From contig NZ_CP046622.1 of NCBI RefSeq assembly GCF_009755665.1, positions 4,650,001 to 4,714,000 of the forward strand: a stretch of 64,000 bases of DNA, in the 5' to 3' direction. The notes below the pieces were generated by a model. That model saw only the letters and a program-made list of their open reading frames with translations. It was not told the origin of the DNA and did no database searches. This DNA is from Variovorax paradoxus. Its GTDB lineage: Bacteria > Pseudomonadota > Gammaproteobacteria > Burkholderiales > Burkholderiaceae_C. The position numbers and the translations under genes were made by a program. Below, one piece after another: positions 35,418-44,523 of this stretch (its first letter is position 1; the number at the start of each line of letters is the position of its first letter).

Positions 35418-35681
35418 ATGGTCACTCAGGTCATTCACAACGCGACGATCACGCTGCAATTGCCCTTCGGCATGAGTGCCAGCGCCGAAGTGGCGGCGCT
35501 TCGGACCGCGGGCATTCCGGTCGACGGGTTGGGCAATGCAACCTCAGGCTATCTGTTCGTGCGAACGACGGGCCGCGGCGACAACCGGACGAACACCTTT
35601 CGGTGGTTTGCCACCAGCATCGGCAGAGATCCCATCGATGTGACCAGCTTGCCTGGAAGCCCCTCTTTGGCATGCCGGTAG
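35418..35681 (+). CDS. Small hypothetical protein
   Basis: The 87-residue frame starts with MVTQVIHNATITLQLPFGMS after GGGAAG seven bases upstream. It has no signal peptide and no recognised family. The upstream 190 bp are A/T-rich, like a promoter region shared with the divergent secreted protein. It ends shortly before the terminator of the neighbouring tRNA. It could be a chance frame. Confidence 0.4.
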   Translation: MVTQVIHNATITLQLPFGMSASAEVAALRTAGIPVDGLGNATSGYLFVRTTGRGDNRTNTFRWFATSIGRDPIDVTSLPGSPSLACR

Positions 35682-35691
35682 GCAAAAAGAA

Positions 35692-35725
35692 AAAGGGTTA
35701 GGACACGTTGATGTCCTAACCCTTT
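35692..35725 (-). terminator. Terminator of tRNA-Arg
   Basis: AAAGGGTTAGGACA (35692-35705) and TGTCCTAACCCTTT (35712-35725) form a perfect 14-bp stem with a six-base loop. Read on the minus strand it is followed by TTTTTCTTTTTG, so it terminates the tRNA transcript. Confidence 0.92.
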
Positions 35726-35732
35726 AAGAGAG

Positions 35733-35809
35733 TGGTGCGGCTGGCAGGAATTGAACCCACGACCCCTTGGTTCGTAGCCAAGTACTCTATCCAACTGAGC
35801 TACAGCCGC
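35733..35809 (-). tRNA. tRNA-Arg (ACG anticodon)
   Basis: Minus strand: GCGGCTG acceptor (35803-35809) pairs with CAGCCGC (35737-35743). The anticodon loop is CTACGAA, the T-loop is GGTTCAATTCC, and a genomic CCA is at 35733-35735. It has an extended -10 promoter just upstream and a strong terminator downstream. Confidence 0.97.
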
Positions 35810-35819
35810 ACAGCTATCG

Positions 35820-35825
35820 ATTATA
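35820..35825 (-). promoter_or_regulatory. Extended -10 promoter of tRNA-Arg
   Basis: On the minus strand TGCTATAATCG places TATAAT at 35825-35820 with the TGn extension, about seven bases before the expected start and eleven before the tRNA 5' end. Confidence 0.65.
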
Positions 35826-35872
35826 GCATCCATTTTTGGCCCAAACCGGGCCAGGTTAGAAATGAATGCAAG

Positions 35873-35949
<77 letters not shown>

Positions 35950-35982
35950 ACGAGAGACCCCGATTCTATTCGCCGTGCGGCC

Positions 35983-36990
35983 TTACTTACGGTGGCTCAG
36001 CGCGTTGCTGACCAGGCGCGAGGTGATGTCGACGATCTGGATCATGCGCTCGTAAGGCATGCGGGTCGGGCCGATGACGCCCAGGGTACCCACGACCTGC
36101 CCGTCGACTTCGTAGTTGGCGCTGACGATGGAAAGCTCTTCGATGGGCACCACCTGGCTCTCGCCGCCGATGAAGATGCGCACGCCCTCTGCCTTGCTCG
36201 ACACATCGAGCAGGCGCATGAGCTGCGCCTTTTGCTCGAACAGCTCGAAGGCGCGGCGCAGCTGGCCCATATCGCTCGAAAAGTCGGTCACCGAGAGCAG
36301 GTTGCGCTCGCCGGAGATCACAACGTCGTCTTCCTGCGCTTCGGTGAGCACCTCGGAGCTGACCTTGACGGCGGCCTGCATCAAAGCGGCGATCTCGCCG
36401 CGCAGCTTTTCGACTTCCGACTGAAGCCGGTCGCGCACCTGTTCGATGGTCAGGCCCGCATAGTGGGCGTTGATGTAATTCGACGCCTCGACCAGCTGCG
36501 ACTGCGAATAGTCGGCCTCGGGAAAGATCACGCGGTTCTGTACGTCGCCATCTGGCGAGACGATGATCACCAGCAGCCGCCGGTCGGAAAGCCGAAGGAA
36601 CTCGATCTGCTTGAACACCGAGGCCCGCCGCGGCGCCATGACGACGCCCACGAACTGCGACAGGTTGGACAGCAGGCTGGCCGCGTTCGCAATCACCTTT
36701 TGCGGCTGGTCGGGCGCCAGGCTTGGCGTGCTCATCTGCTCGCGCTGCGCAGTGAGCATGGTGTCGACGAAGAGCCGGTAGCCACGGGCTGTGGGAATGC
36801 GGCCGGCGGAGGTGTGCGGGCTGGCAATCAGCCCCAGCGCCTCGAGGTCAGACATGACGTTGCGAATGGTCGCGGGCGAAAGGTCCAGCCCCGGCGCGCG
36901 CGACAAAGTCCGCGACCCGACCGGTTGGCCTTCGGCGATGTAACGCTCCACCAATGTCTTGAGGAGCAACTTGGCACGGTCGTCCAGCAT
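35983..36990 (-). CDS. hrcA: Heat-inducible transcription repressor HrcA
   Basis: The 335-residue repressor of groE/dnaK operons binds CIRCE elements and needs GroEL for activity. It has a winged-helix N-terminus ([58 protein letters not shown]) and a GAF-like C-terminal domain ([34 protein letters not shown]). No CIRCE repeat is seen in the window. It is divergent from nadK with a 28-bp gap. Confidence 0.96.
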   Translation of the reverse strand: MLDDRAKLLLKTLVERYIAEGQPVGSRTLSRAPGLDLSPATIRNVMSDLEALGLIASPHTSAGRIPTARGYRLFVDTMLTAQREQMSTPSLAPDQPQKVIANAASLLSNLSQFVGVVMAPRRASVFKQIEFLRLSDRRLLVIIVSPDGDVQNRVIFPEADYSQSQLVEASNYINAHYAGLTIEQVRDRLQSEVEKLRGEIAALMQAAVKVSSEVLTEAQEDDVVISGERNLLSVTDFSSDMGQLRRAFELFEQKAQLMRLLDVSSKAEGVRIFIGGESQVVPIEELSIVSANYEVDGQVVGTLGVIGPTRMPYERMIQIVDITSRLVSNALSHRK

Positions 36991-37018
36991 TGCAAGATTT
37001 TAGTGTTGTAATTTGTAC

Positions 37019-37930
37019 ATGACTTCCCGCTTCCGCAACGTCGCCCTGATCGGCAAATACCAGGCTTCAGGCGCCCGGGCGCAGGGGGACGCGCGCGACG
37101 GTGTCATGGAAGATATTGGCGCCTTCCTGGAATCGCAAGGGTGCACGGTTTTCGTCGAAAAATCCGCCGCTGAGGAGGCCGAAGCGGACGCCAGCGTGGG
37201 CGGCCGCTACCAGCCGCTGAGCGTGGAAGAAATCGGGCAGCGCTGCGACCTTGGCCTGGTGGTCGGGGGCGACGGAACCATGCTGGGCATTGGCCGCCAG
37301 TTGGCGTGCTATGGCATTCCGCTGATCGGCATCAACCGCGGCCGACTCGGTTTCATCACCGACATTCCGCTCGACAACTACCAGGCCACGCTGATTCCCA
37401 TGCTGGCCGGCGAGTACGAGGAAGACCACCGCAGCCTCATGCATGCGCAGGTCATGCGCGACGGTGTGTCGGTGTTCGATGCGCTGGCAATGAACGATGT
37501 GGTGGTGAACCGCGACTCCACCTCGGGCATGGTCGAGTTGAGGGTGTCGGTGGGCCGGCACTTCGTGGCCAACCAGCGCGCCGACGGGCTGATCATTGCG
37601 TCTCCCACGGGGTCGACGGCGTATGCGCTGTCGGCCGGCGGGCCGCTGCTGCATCCGGCGGTGCCGGGGTGGGTGCTGGTGCCCATTGCACCGCACACCT
37701 TGTCGAACCGCCCGGTGCTGCTGCCCGACGCGGACGAGATCGTGATAGAGCTGGTGTCGGGGCGCGGCGCCAGCGCCAATTTCGACATGCAGTCCCTGGC
37801 CTCGCTCGCCATCGGCGACCGGGTGGTGGTGCGCCGCTCCGACTTCCGGGTGCGCTTTCTGCACCCGCGCGGCTGGAGCTATTTCGACACGCTGCGCAAG
37901 AAACTTCATTGGAACGAAGGGGGCTCCTGA
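37019..37930 (+). CDS. nadK: NAD kinase
   Basis: The 303-residue enzyme makes NADP+ from NAD+ and ATP. It has the GGDGTML motif (residue ~82), [13 protein letters not shown] for NAD binding, and [22 protein letters not shown] 37019 is used; a TTG two codons earlier is unlikely. It lies one base before recN, forming nadK–recN–rapZ. Confidence 0.96.
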   Translation: MTSRFRNVALIGKYQASGARAQGDARDGVMEDIGAFLESQGCTVFVEKSAAEEAEADASVGGRYQPLSVEEIGQRCDLGLVVGGDGTMLGIGRQLACYGIPLIGINRGRLGFITDIPLDNYQATLIPMLAGEYEEDHRSLMHAQVMRDGVSVFDALAMNDVVVNRDSTSGMVELRVSVGRHFVANQRADGLIIASPTGSTAYALSAGGPLLHPAVPGWVLVPIAPHTLSNRPVLLPDADEIVIELVSGRGASANFDMQSLASLAIGDRVVVRRSDFRVRFLHPRGWSYFDTLRKKLHWNEGGS

Positions 37931-37931
37931 G

Positions 37932-39611
37932 ATGGCGCTGCGACGCATCGCACTGCGCGACTTCGTGATCGTGCGATCACTCGAACTCGACCTGTCCGGC
38001 GGCTTTACGGTATTGACCGGTGAAACCGGCGCCGGCAAATCCATATTGATCGACGCGCTTCAGCTGGCGCTCGGCAACCGCGCCGATGCAGGCGCTGTGC
38101 GCGAGGGCGCCGAGCGCCTGGACGTGAGCGCCGAATTCGACGCTGATCCGGCCTTCGCGGCGTGGCTCGACGAAGGCGGATTCGAATCCGGCGACGCCCT
38201 GCTGCTACGCCGAACGGTGGACGTGCAAGGCCGCAGTCGCGGCTGGATCAACGGCAGCCCGGCCACGGCCACGCAGTTGCGGGAGCTCGGCGACCGCCTG
38301 CTCGACATCCACGGCCAGCATGCATGGCAAAGCCTGACGCGGCCCGAGGCCGTGCGCGGCCTGCTCGACGCCTATGCCGGCGTGCGCACCGACGCGCTCG
38401 ACGCAGCCTGGCACAGCTGGCGGCAAGCGATCTCGGCACTGGACAACGCGCGCTCCGCGCAGGATTCTCTGCAGCGCGAACGCGAACGGTTGCAATGGCA
38501 GATTGCCGAGGTGATGAAGCTGGCGCCCGCCGAAGGCGAGTGGGAAGAGCTCTCGACCAACCACGCGCGCATTTCAAACGCGCAGGCTTTGATCGATGCG
38601 GCGCAGGGCGCAAGCCAGGCGCTCGAAGACGACGACAACGGCGCCCTGGCGGCGCTCTCGCGCGCGGTGACGCTGCTGCAGAACTGCGAGCACATCGAGC
38701 CGGAGTTTCGAGCGCTCGGCGAAGTGCTGGCCTCCAGCGTGGCGCAAGCATCCGACGCCGCGCACTCGCTGCACGGCTACCTGCGCAACGCCGAGGCCGA
38801 TCCGCAGCGCCTTGCCGAATTGGACGAACGCATGGGCTTGTGGATGTCGCTGGCGCGCCGCTACAAGCGCACGCCCGACGACCTGCCCGCGCTGCTGGCG
38901 GGATGGCAAGCCGAGTTGAAGGCGTTGGACGCACAAAGCGACCTCGAAGGCCTGGAGCGCGCCGAGCAGGCTGCACAGCAGGCCTACATGAAGGAAGCCA
39001 AGGCGGTCGCCAAGTCGCGCAAGCAGGCCGCGCCGCGCCTGTCCGAAGCGGTCACACAGGCCATGCAAGGGCTGGGCATGCAGGGCGGCCGGTTCGAAGT
39101 CGAATTGCAGCCGCTGGCGCAGCCGGGCCGCGCGGGGCTCGAAGACGTCGCCTTTCTGGTGAGCGGCCATCCCGGCAGCACGCCCCGGCCCATCGGCAAG
39201 GTGGCATCGGGCGGCGAGCTTTCCCGCATCGCCTTGGCCATCGCGGTCACCACGAGCCAGCTTGGCGCCGCGCACACGCTGATCTTCGACGAGGTCGATG
39301 CCGGCGTGGGCGGGGCTGTCGCAGAGACCGTGGGGCGCCTCATGAAGCAGCTCGGGCGCGACCGCCAGGTCCTGGCCGTCACGCATCTGCCGCAAGTGGC
39401 TGCCTGCGCCGATCATCATCTGGTGGTGGCCAAGCGCCAGACGGCCGCGGCCGGCCAGGACGGCCCGCGCACCGAAAGCGGCGTTTCGCGGCTGGACGAC
39501 GAGAACCGCGCCCGGGAAATCGCCCGCATGCTCGGCGGCGAGAAGGTTTCGCACACCTCGCTGGCGCATGCCCGCGAAATGCTCGGCCACAAGACTTCGG
39601 CGACGCTGTGA
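37932..39611 (+). CDS. recN: DNA repair protein RecN
   Basis: This 559-residue SMC-like ATPase acts in double-strand break repair. Walker A is [20 protein letters not shown] near residue 30. A coiled-coil middle section follows, then [12 protein letters not shown] (ABC signature) and Walker [14 protein letters not shown], with the D-loop/His region [17 protein letters not shown]. The stop shares one base with the rapZ ATG (TGATG), so the two are translationally coupled. Confidence 0.97.
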   Translation: MALRRIALRDFVIVRSLELDLSGGFTVLTGETGAGKSILIDALQLALGNRADAGAVREGAERLDVSAEFDADPAFAAWLDEGGFESGDALLLRRTVDVQGRSRGWINGSPATATQLRELGDRLLDIHGQHAWQSLTRPEAVRGLLDAYAGVRTDALDAAWHSWRQAISALDNARSAQDSLQRERERLQWQIAEVMKLAPAEGEWEELSTNHARISNAQALIDAAQGASQALEDDDNGALAALSRAVTLLQNCEHIEPEFRALGEVLASSVAQASDAAHSLHGYLRNAEADPQRLAELDERMGLWMSLARRYKRTPDDLPALLAGWQAELKALDAQSDLEGLERAEQAAQQAYMKEAKAVAKSRKQAAPRLSEAVTQAMQGLGMQGGRFEVELQPLAQPGRAGLEDVAFLVSGHPGSTPRPIGKVASGGELSRIALAIAVTTSQLGAAHTLIFDEVDAGVGGAVAETVGRLMKQLGRDRQVLAVTHLPQVAACADHHLVVAKRQTAAAGQDGPRTESGVSRLDDENRAREIARMLGGEKVSHTSLAHAREMLGHKTSATL

Positions 39612-40486
39612 TGAACCTCGATCTGGTGCTCATCACCGGCATGTCGGGTTCGGGCAAATCCGTGGCGCTGCATGCGCTGGAAGACGCGGGCTACTACTGC
39701 GTCGACAACCTTCCGCCTGAGTTGCTGACGCCTTTCATCGCGCTGCAGCACGAGCAGGAGGCCAAGCGCGTTGCCATTGCCATGGACGTGCGCAGCGGCG
39801 TGTCGCTGCCGATCGTTCCGCAGCAGCTCGAGGCATTGCGGCACGACGGCGTTTCGCTGCGTTCGCTGTTTCTCGACGCCACCACCGATGCCCTGCTGCG
39901 GCGCTATTCGGAAACCCGCCGGCGGCACCCGCTGTCGCGCCAGGAGGGCCGCACCGACGCGCCCGAGCAGGAGCGCGCGCTGATACAGGCCATTGAACTG
40001 GAGCGCGAGCTGCTGGCCGACCTGCGCGACGGCGCCGACGTGATCGACACCAGCCTGATACGGCCGGCGCAGCTCCAGAGCTACATCAAGGCGCTGATCT
40101 CCGCGCCGCAGAGCGCGCTCACGCTGGTGTTCGAATCGTTCGCTTTCAAGCGTGGCGTGCCGCTGGACGCCGACTACGTGTTCGACGTGCGCATGCTCCC
40201 CAATCCGCACTACGTGCCCGCTTTGCGGCCGCTCACCGGCCGCGACGCGCCGGTGGTCGAATGGCTGCGCGAGCATGAAGACGTGGCACGCATGTACGAC
40301 GACATCGAGCAGTTCCTTTCACGCTGGCTGGATGCGTTGGCGCGAGACCATCGCAGCTACGTGACGGTGGCCATCGGCTGCACCGGCGGCCAGCATCGCT
40401 CGGTATTTCTGGTCGAACAGCTGGCACGTGCCTTTGGCGCGCGTTGGGGTGCCCTCAAGCGGCACCGCGAGCTGGACGCGATCTGA
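39611..40486 (+). CDS. rapZ: RNase adapter protein RapZ
   Basis: The 291-residue protein has a P-loop ([20 protein letters not shown]), the conserved [12 protein letters not shown], and a C-terminal RNA-binding domain ([20 protein letters not shown]). In enterobacteria RapZ guides RNase E to the GlmZ sRNA; in other proteobacteria its role is less clear. The ATG overlaps the recN stop. A longer frame from 38162 through the recN region is spurious. Confidence 0.95.
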   Translation: MNLDLVLITGMSGSGKSVALHALEDAGYYCVDNLPPELLTPFIALQHEQEAKRVAIAMDVRSGVSLPIVPQQLEALRHDGVSLRSLFLDATTDALLRRYSETRRRHPLSRQEGRTDAPEQERALIQAIELERELLADLRDGADVIDTSLIRPAQLQSYIKALISAPQSALTLVFESFAFKRGVPLDADYVFDVRMLPNPHYVPALRPLTGRDAPVVEWLREHEDVARMYDDIEQFLSRWLDALARDHRSYVTVAIGCTGGQHRSVFLVEQLARAFGARWGALKRHRELDAI

Positions 40487-40514
40487 ACTCGCCCACAGCC
40501 GGCAGCTCTCGAAG

Positions 40515-41600
40515 CTAGCCTGCGCTGCTTTCCAGCAGCTTGCGCATCGGCGCCGGCAACCCGAGCCGCCCCCACTCCTCTGCATCCACCCAGCGCGCGG
40601 TCTCGCCTTGCGGTTGGCCGCCCTGAAGCATCACCGGGTGAAGATGCAAGTCCTTGTGGGTCAGCACGTGCACGAAGGGCGGCAGGTCTTGGGCCTTGCG
40701 CTGCGCGGCCGGCGGCAGTGCGGCCAACAGGTCTTCGCGGCTTTCGAACACCGGCAGGCAATAGAGCCCGGCCCAGATCCCCTTGGCGGGACGCTTTTCA
40801 AGCCAGACACGGCCTTGCGCATCGCGCGCCAGCAGGGTCCAGAGCGACTGGGCACTGCGCTTGAGCTTGCGGGTCTTGACCGGATAGCGCTCCGGCTGGC
40901 CTTCCCGCAAGCCGGTGCAGATGCTGTTCACCGGGCAGATCATGCAGCTCGGCTTGCGCGGCAGGCAAACCGTGGCGCCCAGATCCATCACGCCCTGCGT
41001 GTAGCCCGCAATGGCCTCCTTCTGCCCGTCGGGCGGAAGCAGCTCGGTAGCCCGGTCCCACAGCGCGCGCTCCTGCGCCGATGACGACATGTCTCCGCCA
41101 AAGCCGAGCACGCGCGTCAGGACGCGCTTCACGTTGCCGTCGAGAATTGCAACGCGCTCGCCAAAGCAGAAGGCCGCAATTGCTGACGCGGTGGAACGGC
41201 CGATGCCGGGCAAGGTGGTGAGCTCGGCGGCCGTGCGCGGAAACTCGCCGCCGAAGCGCGCGACCACCTCCTGGGCGCAGCGGTGCATGTTGCGCGCGCG
41301 GCTGTAATAGCCCAGGCCGCTCCAGAGTCCGAACACCTCGTCTTCGGTGCCGTCGGCCAGAGCCCGCACCGTCGGAAAACGTTCAAGAAAGCGCGCGAAG
41401 TAACCGAGCACCGTCGAAACCTGGGTCTGCTGGAGCATGACCTCCGACAGCCACACGCGGTAGGGGTCGCGCGTGTTCTGCCACGGCAGCTCGCTGCGCC
41501 CGTGGCTGCGCTGCCAGGCAACGATACGCTGCGCAAAATCGAGCGGCACGTGCAACTCCTGCGTTGCGCCGCCGCGAGGCACCGAACAATCAGGCCGCAC
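40515..41600 (-). CDS. mutY: A/G-specific adenine glycosylase MutY
   Basis: This 361-residue enzyme removes adenine mispaired with 8-oxoguanine. The catalytic helix has SEVMLQQTQVSTVLGYF, the helix-hairpin-helix/Asp is GIGRSTASAIAAFCFGERVA with ILDGNVKRVLTR, and the iron-sulfur cluster Cys lie in CLPRKPSCMICPVNSIC. The C-terminal NUDIX-like domain is present (VWLEKRPAKGIWAGLYCLPV). It starts at GTG 41600 and overlaps the end of the dynamin-like gene by 11 bases. Confidence 0.95.
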   Translation of the reverse strand: MRPDCSVPRGGATQELHVPLDFAQRIVAWQRSHGRSELPWQNTRDPYRVWLSEVMLQQTQVSTVLGYFARFLERFPTVRALADGTEDEVFGLWSGLGYYSRARNMHRCAQEVVARFGGEFPRTAAELTTLPGIGRSTASAIAAFCFGERVAILDGNVKRVLTRVLGFGGDMSSSAQERALWDRATELLPPDGQKEAIAGYTQGVMDLGATVCLPRKPSCMICPVNSICTGLREGQPERYPVKTRKLKRSAQSLWTLLARDAQGRVWLEKRPAKGIWAGLYCLPVFESREDLLAALPPAAQRKAQDLPPFVHVLTHKDLHLHPVMLQGGQPQGETARWVDAEEWGRLGLPAPMRKLLESSAG

Positions 41601-43551
41601 GCAGTTCGCCGATAGCGGCCGGAGCAGCCGGCTTTCCCTGATGCGTGATCATCGAAGTGAATTCATTCAGTCGGAGATGCAATTCGGCCAGGCTGCTCTC
41701 TTGCGCGGCAAGCTCAAGCAAACGCTCATCGAGATTGCCGGCCGCATTCTGGATGCGCTCGATCGCCTGGATGCGCTTGCTGAAAGTGCGGCGGCGCTCT
41801 TTCAGCTGCGCGTCGATCTGTGCGCTGGCGCCCTTGCTCCAGCGTTCGACCTCGGTCATGGCCGCTTCGTTGACCAGCCGCAGCCGGCTAGCGAGCGCAC
41901 GGACCAGCTTGTCGCAAAAATCCGCCTGCGCCAGCCTCAGCAGATTGCCGACGCTCAGGTAATGGATGTGGCTGCGCTCGATCTGGCTCAGCTCCTGCTC
42001 GAAGCTCGTCAGGTCGGGCTCCGCCGGCGCCTGCAGGTTGAAGCCCTGCTCCGCATTGAGCTGGCGGAAGGTGGCGTGCAGCATCGACTGGATCTCGGCG
42101 GTAGTCGCCTGCACTTCGCGCAGGTTGTTGCGCAATGAATCGAAGGTCTCGCCGTACACCTTACGCACGTTGAGCTTGATGCCGGGGCGCTTGAGCGCGG
42201 TCGAAAGCCGCACCATGTCCGCCTTGAGCGCGGTACGGCCAAGCACGGCATACACCTCGCGCAGCAGCTTGCCCTGCACGGAGCGCAGCGCGAGGATGCG
42301 CGTGTTGCTGCCTTCGAATTCGGTCTGCTCCTGGTCGATGCGGGCGCGCATGTGGCGAATCACCGAAACGTTCTTGCCGCGCAGCCCCTGCAGTTCGAGC
42401 GCCTGCTCCGACAGGTCGCGCTGGCGCACTTTCAGGATGCGCTCGGCTTCCACGCGCAATGCCACCATGCCGGCATCGACAGCAAGCCGCAGCATGGTTT
42501 CGCGCTTGCCGAGCACGCCTTCGGCGAGCAATGTTTCGAGCGCCAGCAACCGGCTGGCTTCGAGCAGTCGCCCGTCGCGCTGGATTTTTGCCTGCAGGCC
42601 CTTTTGCGCCGACACCGGCAGCACCTGCACGAGCGGAACCTCGAGAAACTTGGCCGCCACTTCACGCTGCCGCTCGATCTGCATCTCGATCTGCGCGGGC
42701 GTGCTCAGCGTGTCCCACATGGTGTCGATCTTGTTGAGCACCACGAAGCGCGTGTCGCTGCCTTCACTTTCGGTGACCAGGTGCTCGCGCCAGATGGACA
42801 GGTCGGAACGCGTCACCCCCGTTTCGGCGCCGAGGATGAAGACCACCGCATGCGCCTGCGGGATCAGGCTGACGGTGAGCTCGGGCTCGGCGCCAATCGC
42901 GTTCAGGCCCGGGGTGTCCAGAATGACCAGCCCCTGCTCCAGCAAGGGGTGCGGCATGTTCAGGATGGCGTGGCGCCAGCGCGGAATTTCGACTCGGCCT
43001 TCGGCGTCCTGCACCGGGTTGTCGTCTGGGGTTTCTTCGTTCCAGAAGCCGAGCGCATTGGCCTCGTCCTTGCTGACCCAGCGCACCTCGGCCACCTTGC
43101 CCATGGCCTGGGCCAGTTGCTCGGCGTTCTCCACGTCGATTGCAATTTCGGTCCAGCGCGTGGGCTTCTCGCGCCAGTGCGTGAGCGAATGAGGTTCCAG
43201 CCGGGTTTCGATCGGCAGCAGCCGCAGCTTGGGCGACACCGCGGCGTCGTAGCCCAGTTCGGTCGGGCACATCGTCGTGCGTCCGGCACTGGCGGGCATG
43301 ATGCGCCGCCCGTAGCCAGCGAAGAAGATCGCGTTGATCAGCTCCGACTTGCCGCGCGAGAACTCGGCCACGAACGCGACCATGACCTTGCTGTTGCGAA
43401 TCTGCAGCTCGAGGCCGCGCAGGCGCTCGGCCACGGCTTGGTCGAGCAGCTCGTTCTCGGTCAGCCAGCGGGACAGCCACTGGAGGCGGTGAGCAAAATT
43501 GCTTCGCCAGGCGCCGTGCTGATCGAGTTGTTGGTTGAAAGAGCGGCTCAA
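41590..43551 (-). CDS. Dynamin-family GTPase
   Basis: This 653-residue large GTPase has G1 AEFSRGKSELINAIF near residue 63 (first Gly of the P-loop replaced by Ala), switch-I Thr in RTTMCPTELGYD, G3 LDTPGLNAIG, and G4 VVLNKIDTMWD. Long helical stalk regions follow, including several predicted coiled coils (RKVYGETFDSLRNNLREVQA; EVERWSKGASAQIDAQLKER). Bacterial dynamins remodel or protect membranes. It starts at TTG 43551 with no clear ribosome site; no earlier ATG fits. A palindrome lies 9 bp upstream. It overlaps mutY. Confidence 0.85.
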   Translation of the reverse strand: MSRSFNQQLDQHGAWRSNFAHRLQWLSRWLTENELLDQAVAERLRGLELQIRNSKVMVAFVAEFSRGKSELINAIFFAGYGRRIMPASAGRTTMCPTELGYDAAVSPKLRLLPIETRLEPHSLTHWREKPTRWTEIAIDVENAEQLAQAMGKVAEVRWVSKDEANALGFWNEETPDDNPVQDAEGRVEIPRWRHAILNMPHPLLEQGLVILDTPGLNAIGAEPELTVSLIPQAHAVVFILGAETGVTRSDLSIWREHLVTESEGSDTRFVVLNKIDTMWDTLSTPAQIEMQIERQREVAAKFLEVPLVQVLPVSAQKGLQAKIQRDGRLLEASRLLALETLLAEGVLGKRETMLRLAVDAGMVALRVEAERILKVRQRDLSEQALELQGLRGKNVSVIRHMRARIDQEQTEFEGSNTRILALRSVQGKLLREVYAVLGRTALKADMVRLSTALKRPGIKLNVRKVYGETFDSLRNNLREVQATTAEIQSMLHATFRQLNAEQGFNLQAPAEPDLTSFEQELSQIERSHIHYLSVGNLLRLAQADFCDKLVRALASRLRLVNEAAMTEVERWSKGASAQIDAQLKERRRTFSKRIQAIERIQNAAGNLDERLLELAAQESSLAELHLRLNEFTSMITHQGKPAAPAAIGELRAA

Positions 43552-43559
43552 AGGGAATA

Positions 43560-43577
43560 TGTAAGAAACAACTTACA
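43560..43577. promoter_or_regulatory. Inverted repeat upstream of the dynamin-like gene
   Basis: TGTAAG-aaacaa-CTTACA, an exact 6+6 palindrome set in A/T-rich sequence, lies 9-26 bases before the start codon. It fits an operator position between or over the promoter and the start. Confidence 0.35.
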
Positions 43578-43640
43578 AATATAGCATCGCAAGCTGTGGA
43601 GCAACCGTTTGCAGGATATTCGAACGCGGACGCCGGAACA

Positions 43641-44453
43641 CTATTTTTGACAATTCGGGCAATAGTAAGTGGAACGCTGGCCTTGGCGTAGCTGCCGTAT
43701 GGGCGTTGCGCAGACCCGACAAGGCTCGCCAGCCCGGCCATAAACGGTGGCTTCGAGCTGGAAATAGCCGTTCTGCCCGTCCACGTTGGAGAAATCGCGC
43801 AGCGTGCTGCCGCCCTTCTCCACCGCCCTGGCCAGAATTTCGCGCACCGCCGCATGAAGCCTGGCGGCGCGCGGCCGGCTGATTCGCGCGGCAGACAGGG
43901 TCGGGCGAATGCCCGCCTGGAACAGCGCCTCTGACGCATAGATGTTGCCGACGCCCACCACCACGTCGCCCGCGAGCAGCACCTGCTTCACCGCGGTGCG
44001 GCGCTTTCGAAGGCCGGCGTGAAACGCGTCGAGGTCGAATCCGTCGCCCAGCGGCTCCATGCCCAGTCCGCCGAGCAGCTTGGTGGCCCATGGCGCCGCT
44101 TCGTCTTCCACGTAGACCACGGCGCCGAAGCGGCGCGGATCGTTGAGCCGCAAGGTGCCCCGGTCGGTCACGAGATCGAAGTGATCGTGAACGCCGGGCG
44201 GCGGCAGCGCCGCATCGAAGCGCAGGCTGCCCGACATGCCCAGGTGCAAGAGCAGCAGGCCGCGATCGAGATCGATCAGCAGGTACTTGCCGCGCCGGCG
44301 CACTTGCAGCACCTGCCGCCCGACCAGTGCCTCGGGCGCGACCATCAGCGCCCAGCGCAAGGGCTTGCCGATGCGCACGGCATCGATGCGTGCACCGGCA
44401 ATGCGCTCGGCAAAACCGCGCCGCGTCACTTCAACTTCTGGAAGCTCTGGCAT
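43641..44453 (-). CDS. mutM: Formamidopyrimidine-DNA glycosylase MutM
   Basis: The 270-residue enzyme excises 8-oxoguanine. The start at ATG 44453 gives the required N-terminal [13 protein letters not shown], where Pro2 is the catalytic nucleophile and Glu3 the acid; GGAG lies ten bases upstream. [24 protein letters not shown] and the C-terminal zinc finger ([10 protein letters not shown]... CPNCQK) are intact. With mutY (2 kb away, same strand) it makes the GO repair pair. It is divergent from the TPR-protein gene. Confidence 0.97.
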   Translation of the reverse strand: MPELPEVEVTRRGFAERIAGARIDAVRIGKPLRWALMVAPEALVGRQVLQVRRRGKYLLIDLDRGLLLLHLGMSGSLRFDAALPPPGVHDHFDLVTDRGTLRLNDPRRFGAVVYVEDEAAPWATKLLGGLGMEPLGDGFDLDAFHAGLRKRRTAVKQVLLAGDVVVGVGNIYASEALFQAGIRPTLSAARISRPRAARLHAAVREILARAVEKGGSTLRDFSNVDGQNGYFQLEATVYGRAGEPCRVCATPIRQLRQGQRSTYYCPNCQK

Positions 44454-44523
44454 AAGAAAAAACTCCGGGCCGCAATGAAGCCCCACGCGGTGCTCGCTCA
44501 AAAGCTTGGATTATTATGGTTCG

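Noticed and set aside
35983..37020. CIRCE element near hrcA
   Set aside because: No TTAGCACTC-N9-GAGTGCTAA-like repeat found in this region.
38162..39610. Extension of the rapZ frame upstream through recN
   Set aside because: No homology in the extension; RecN is clearly encoded in the other frame, and rapZ begins at ATG 39611 with the canonical P-loop.
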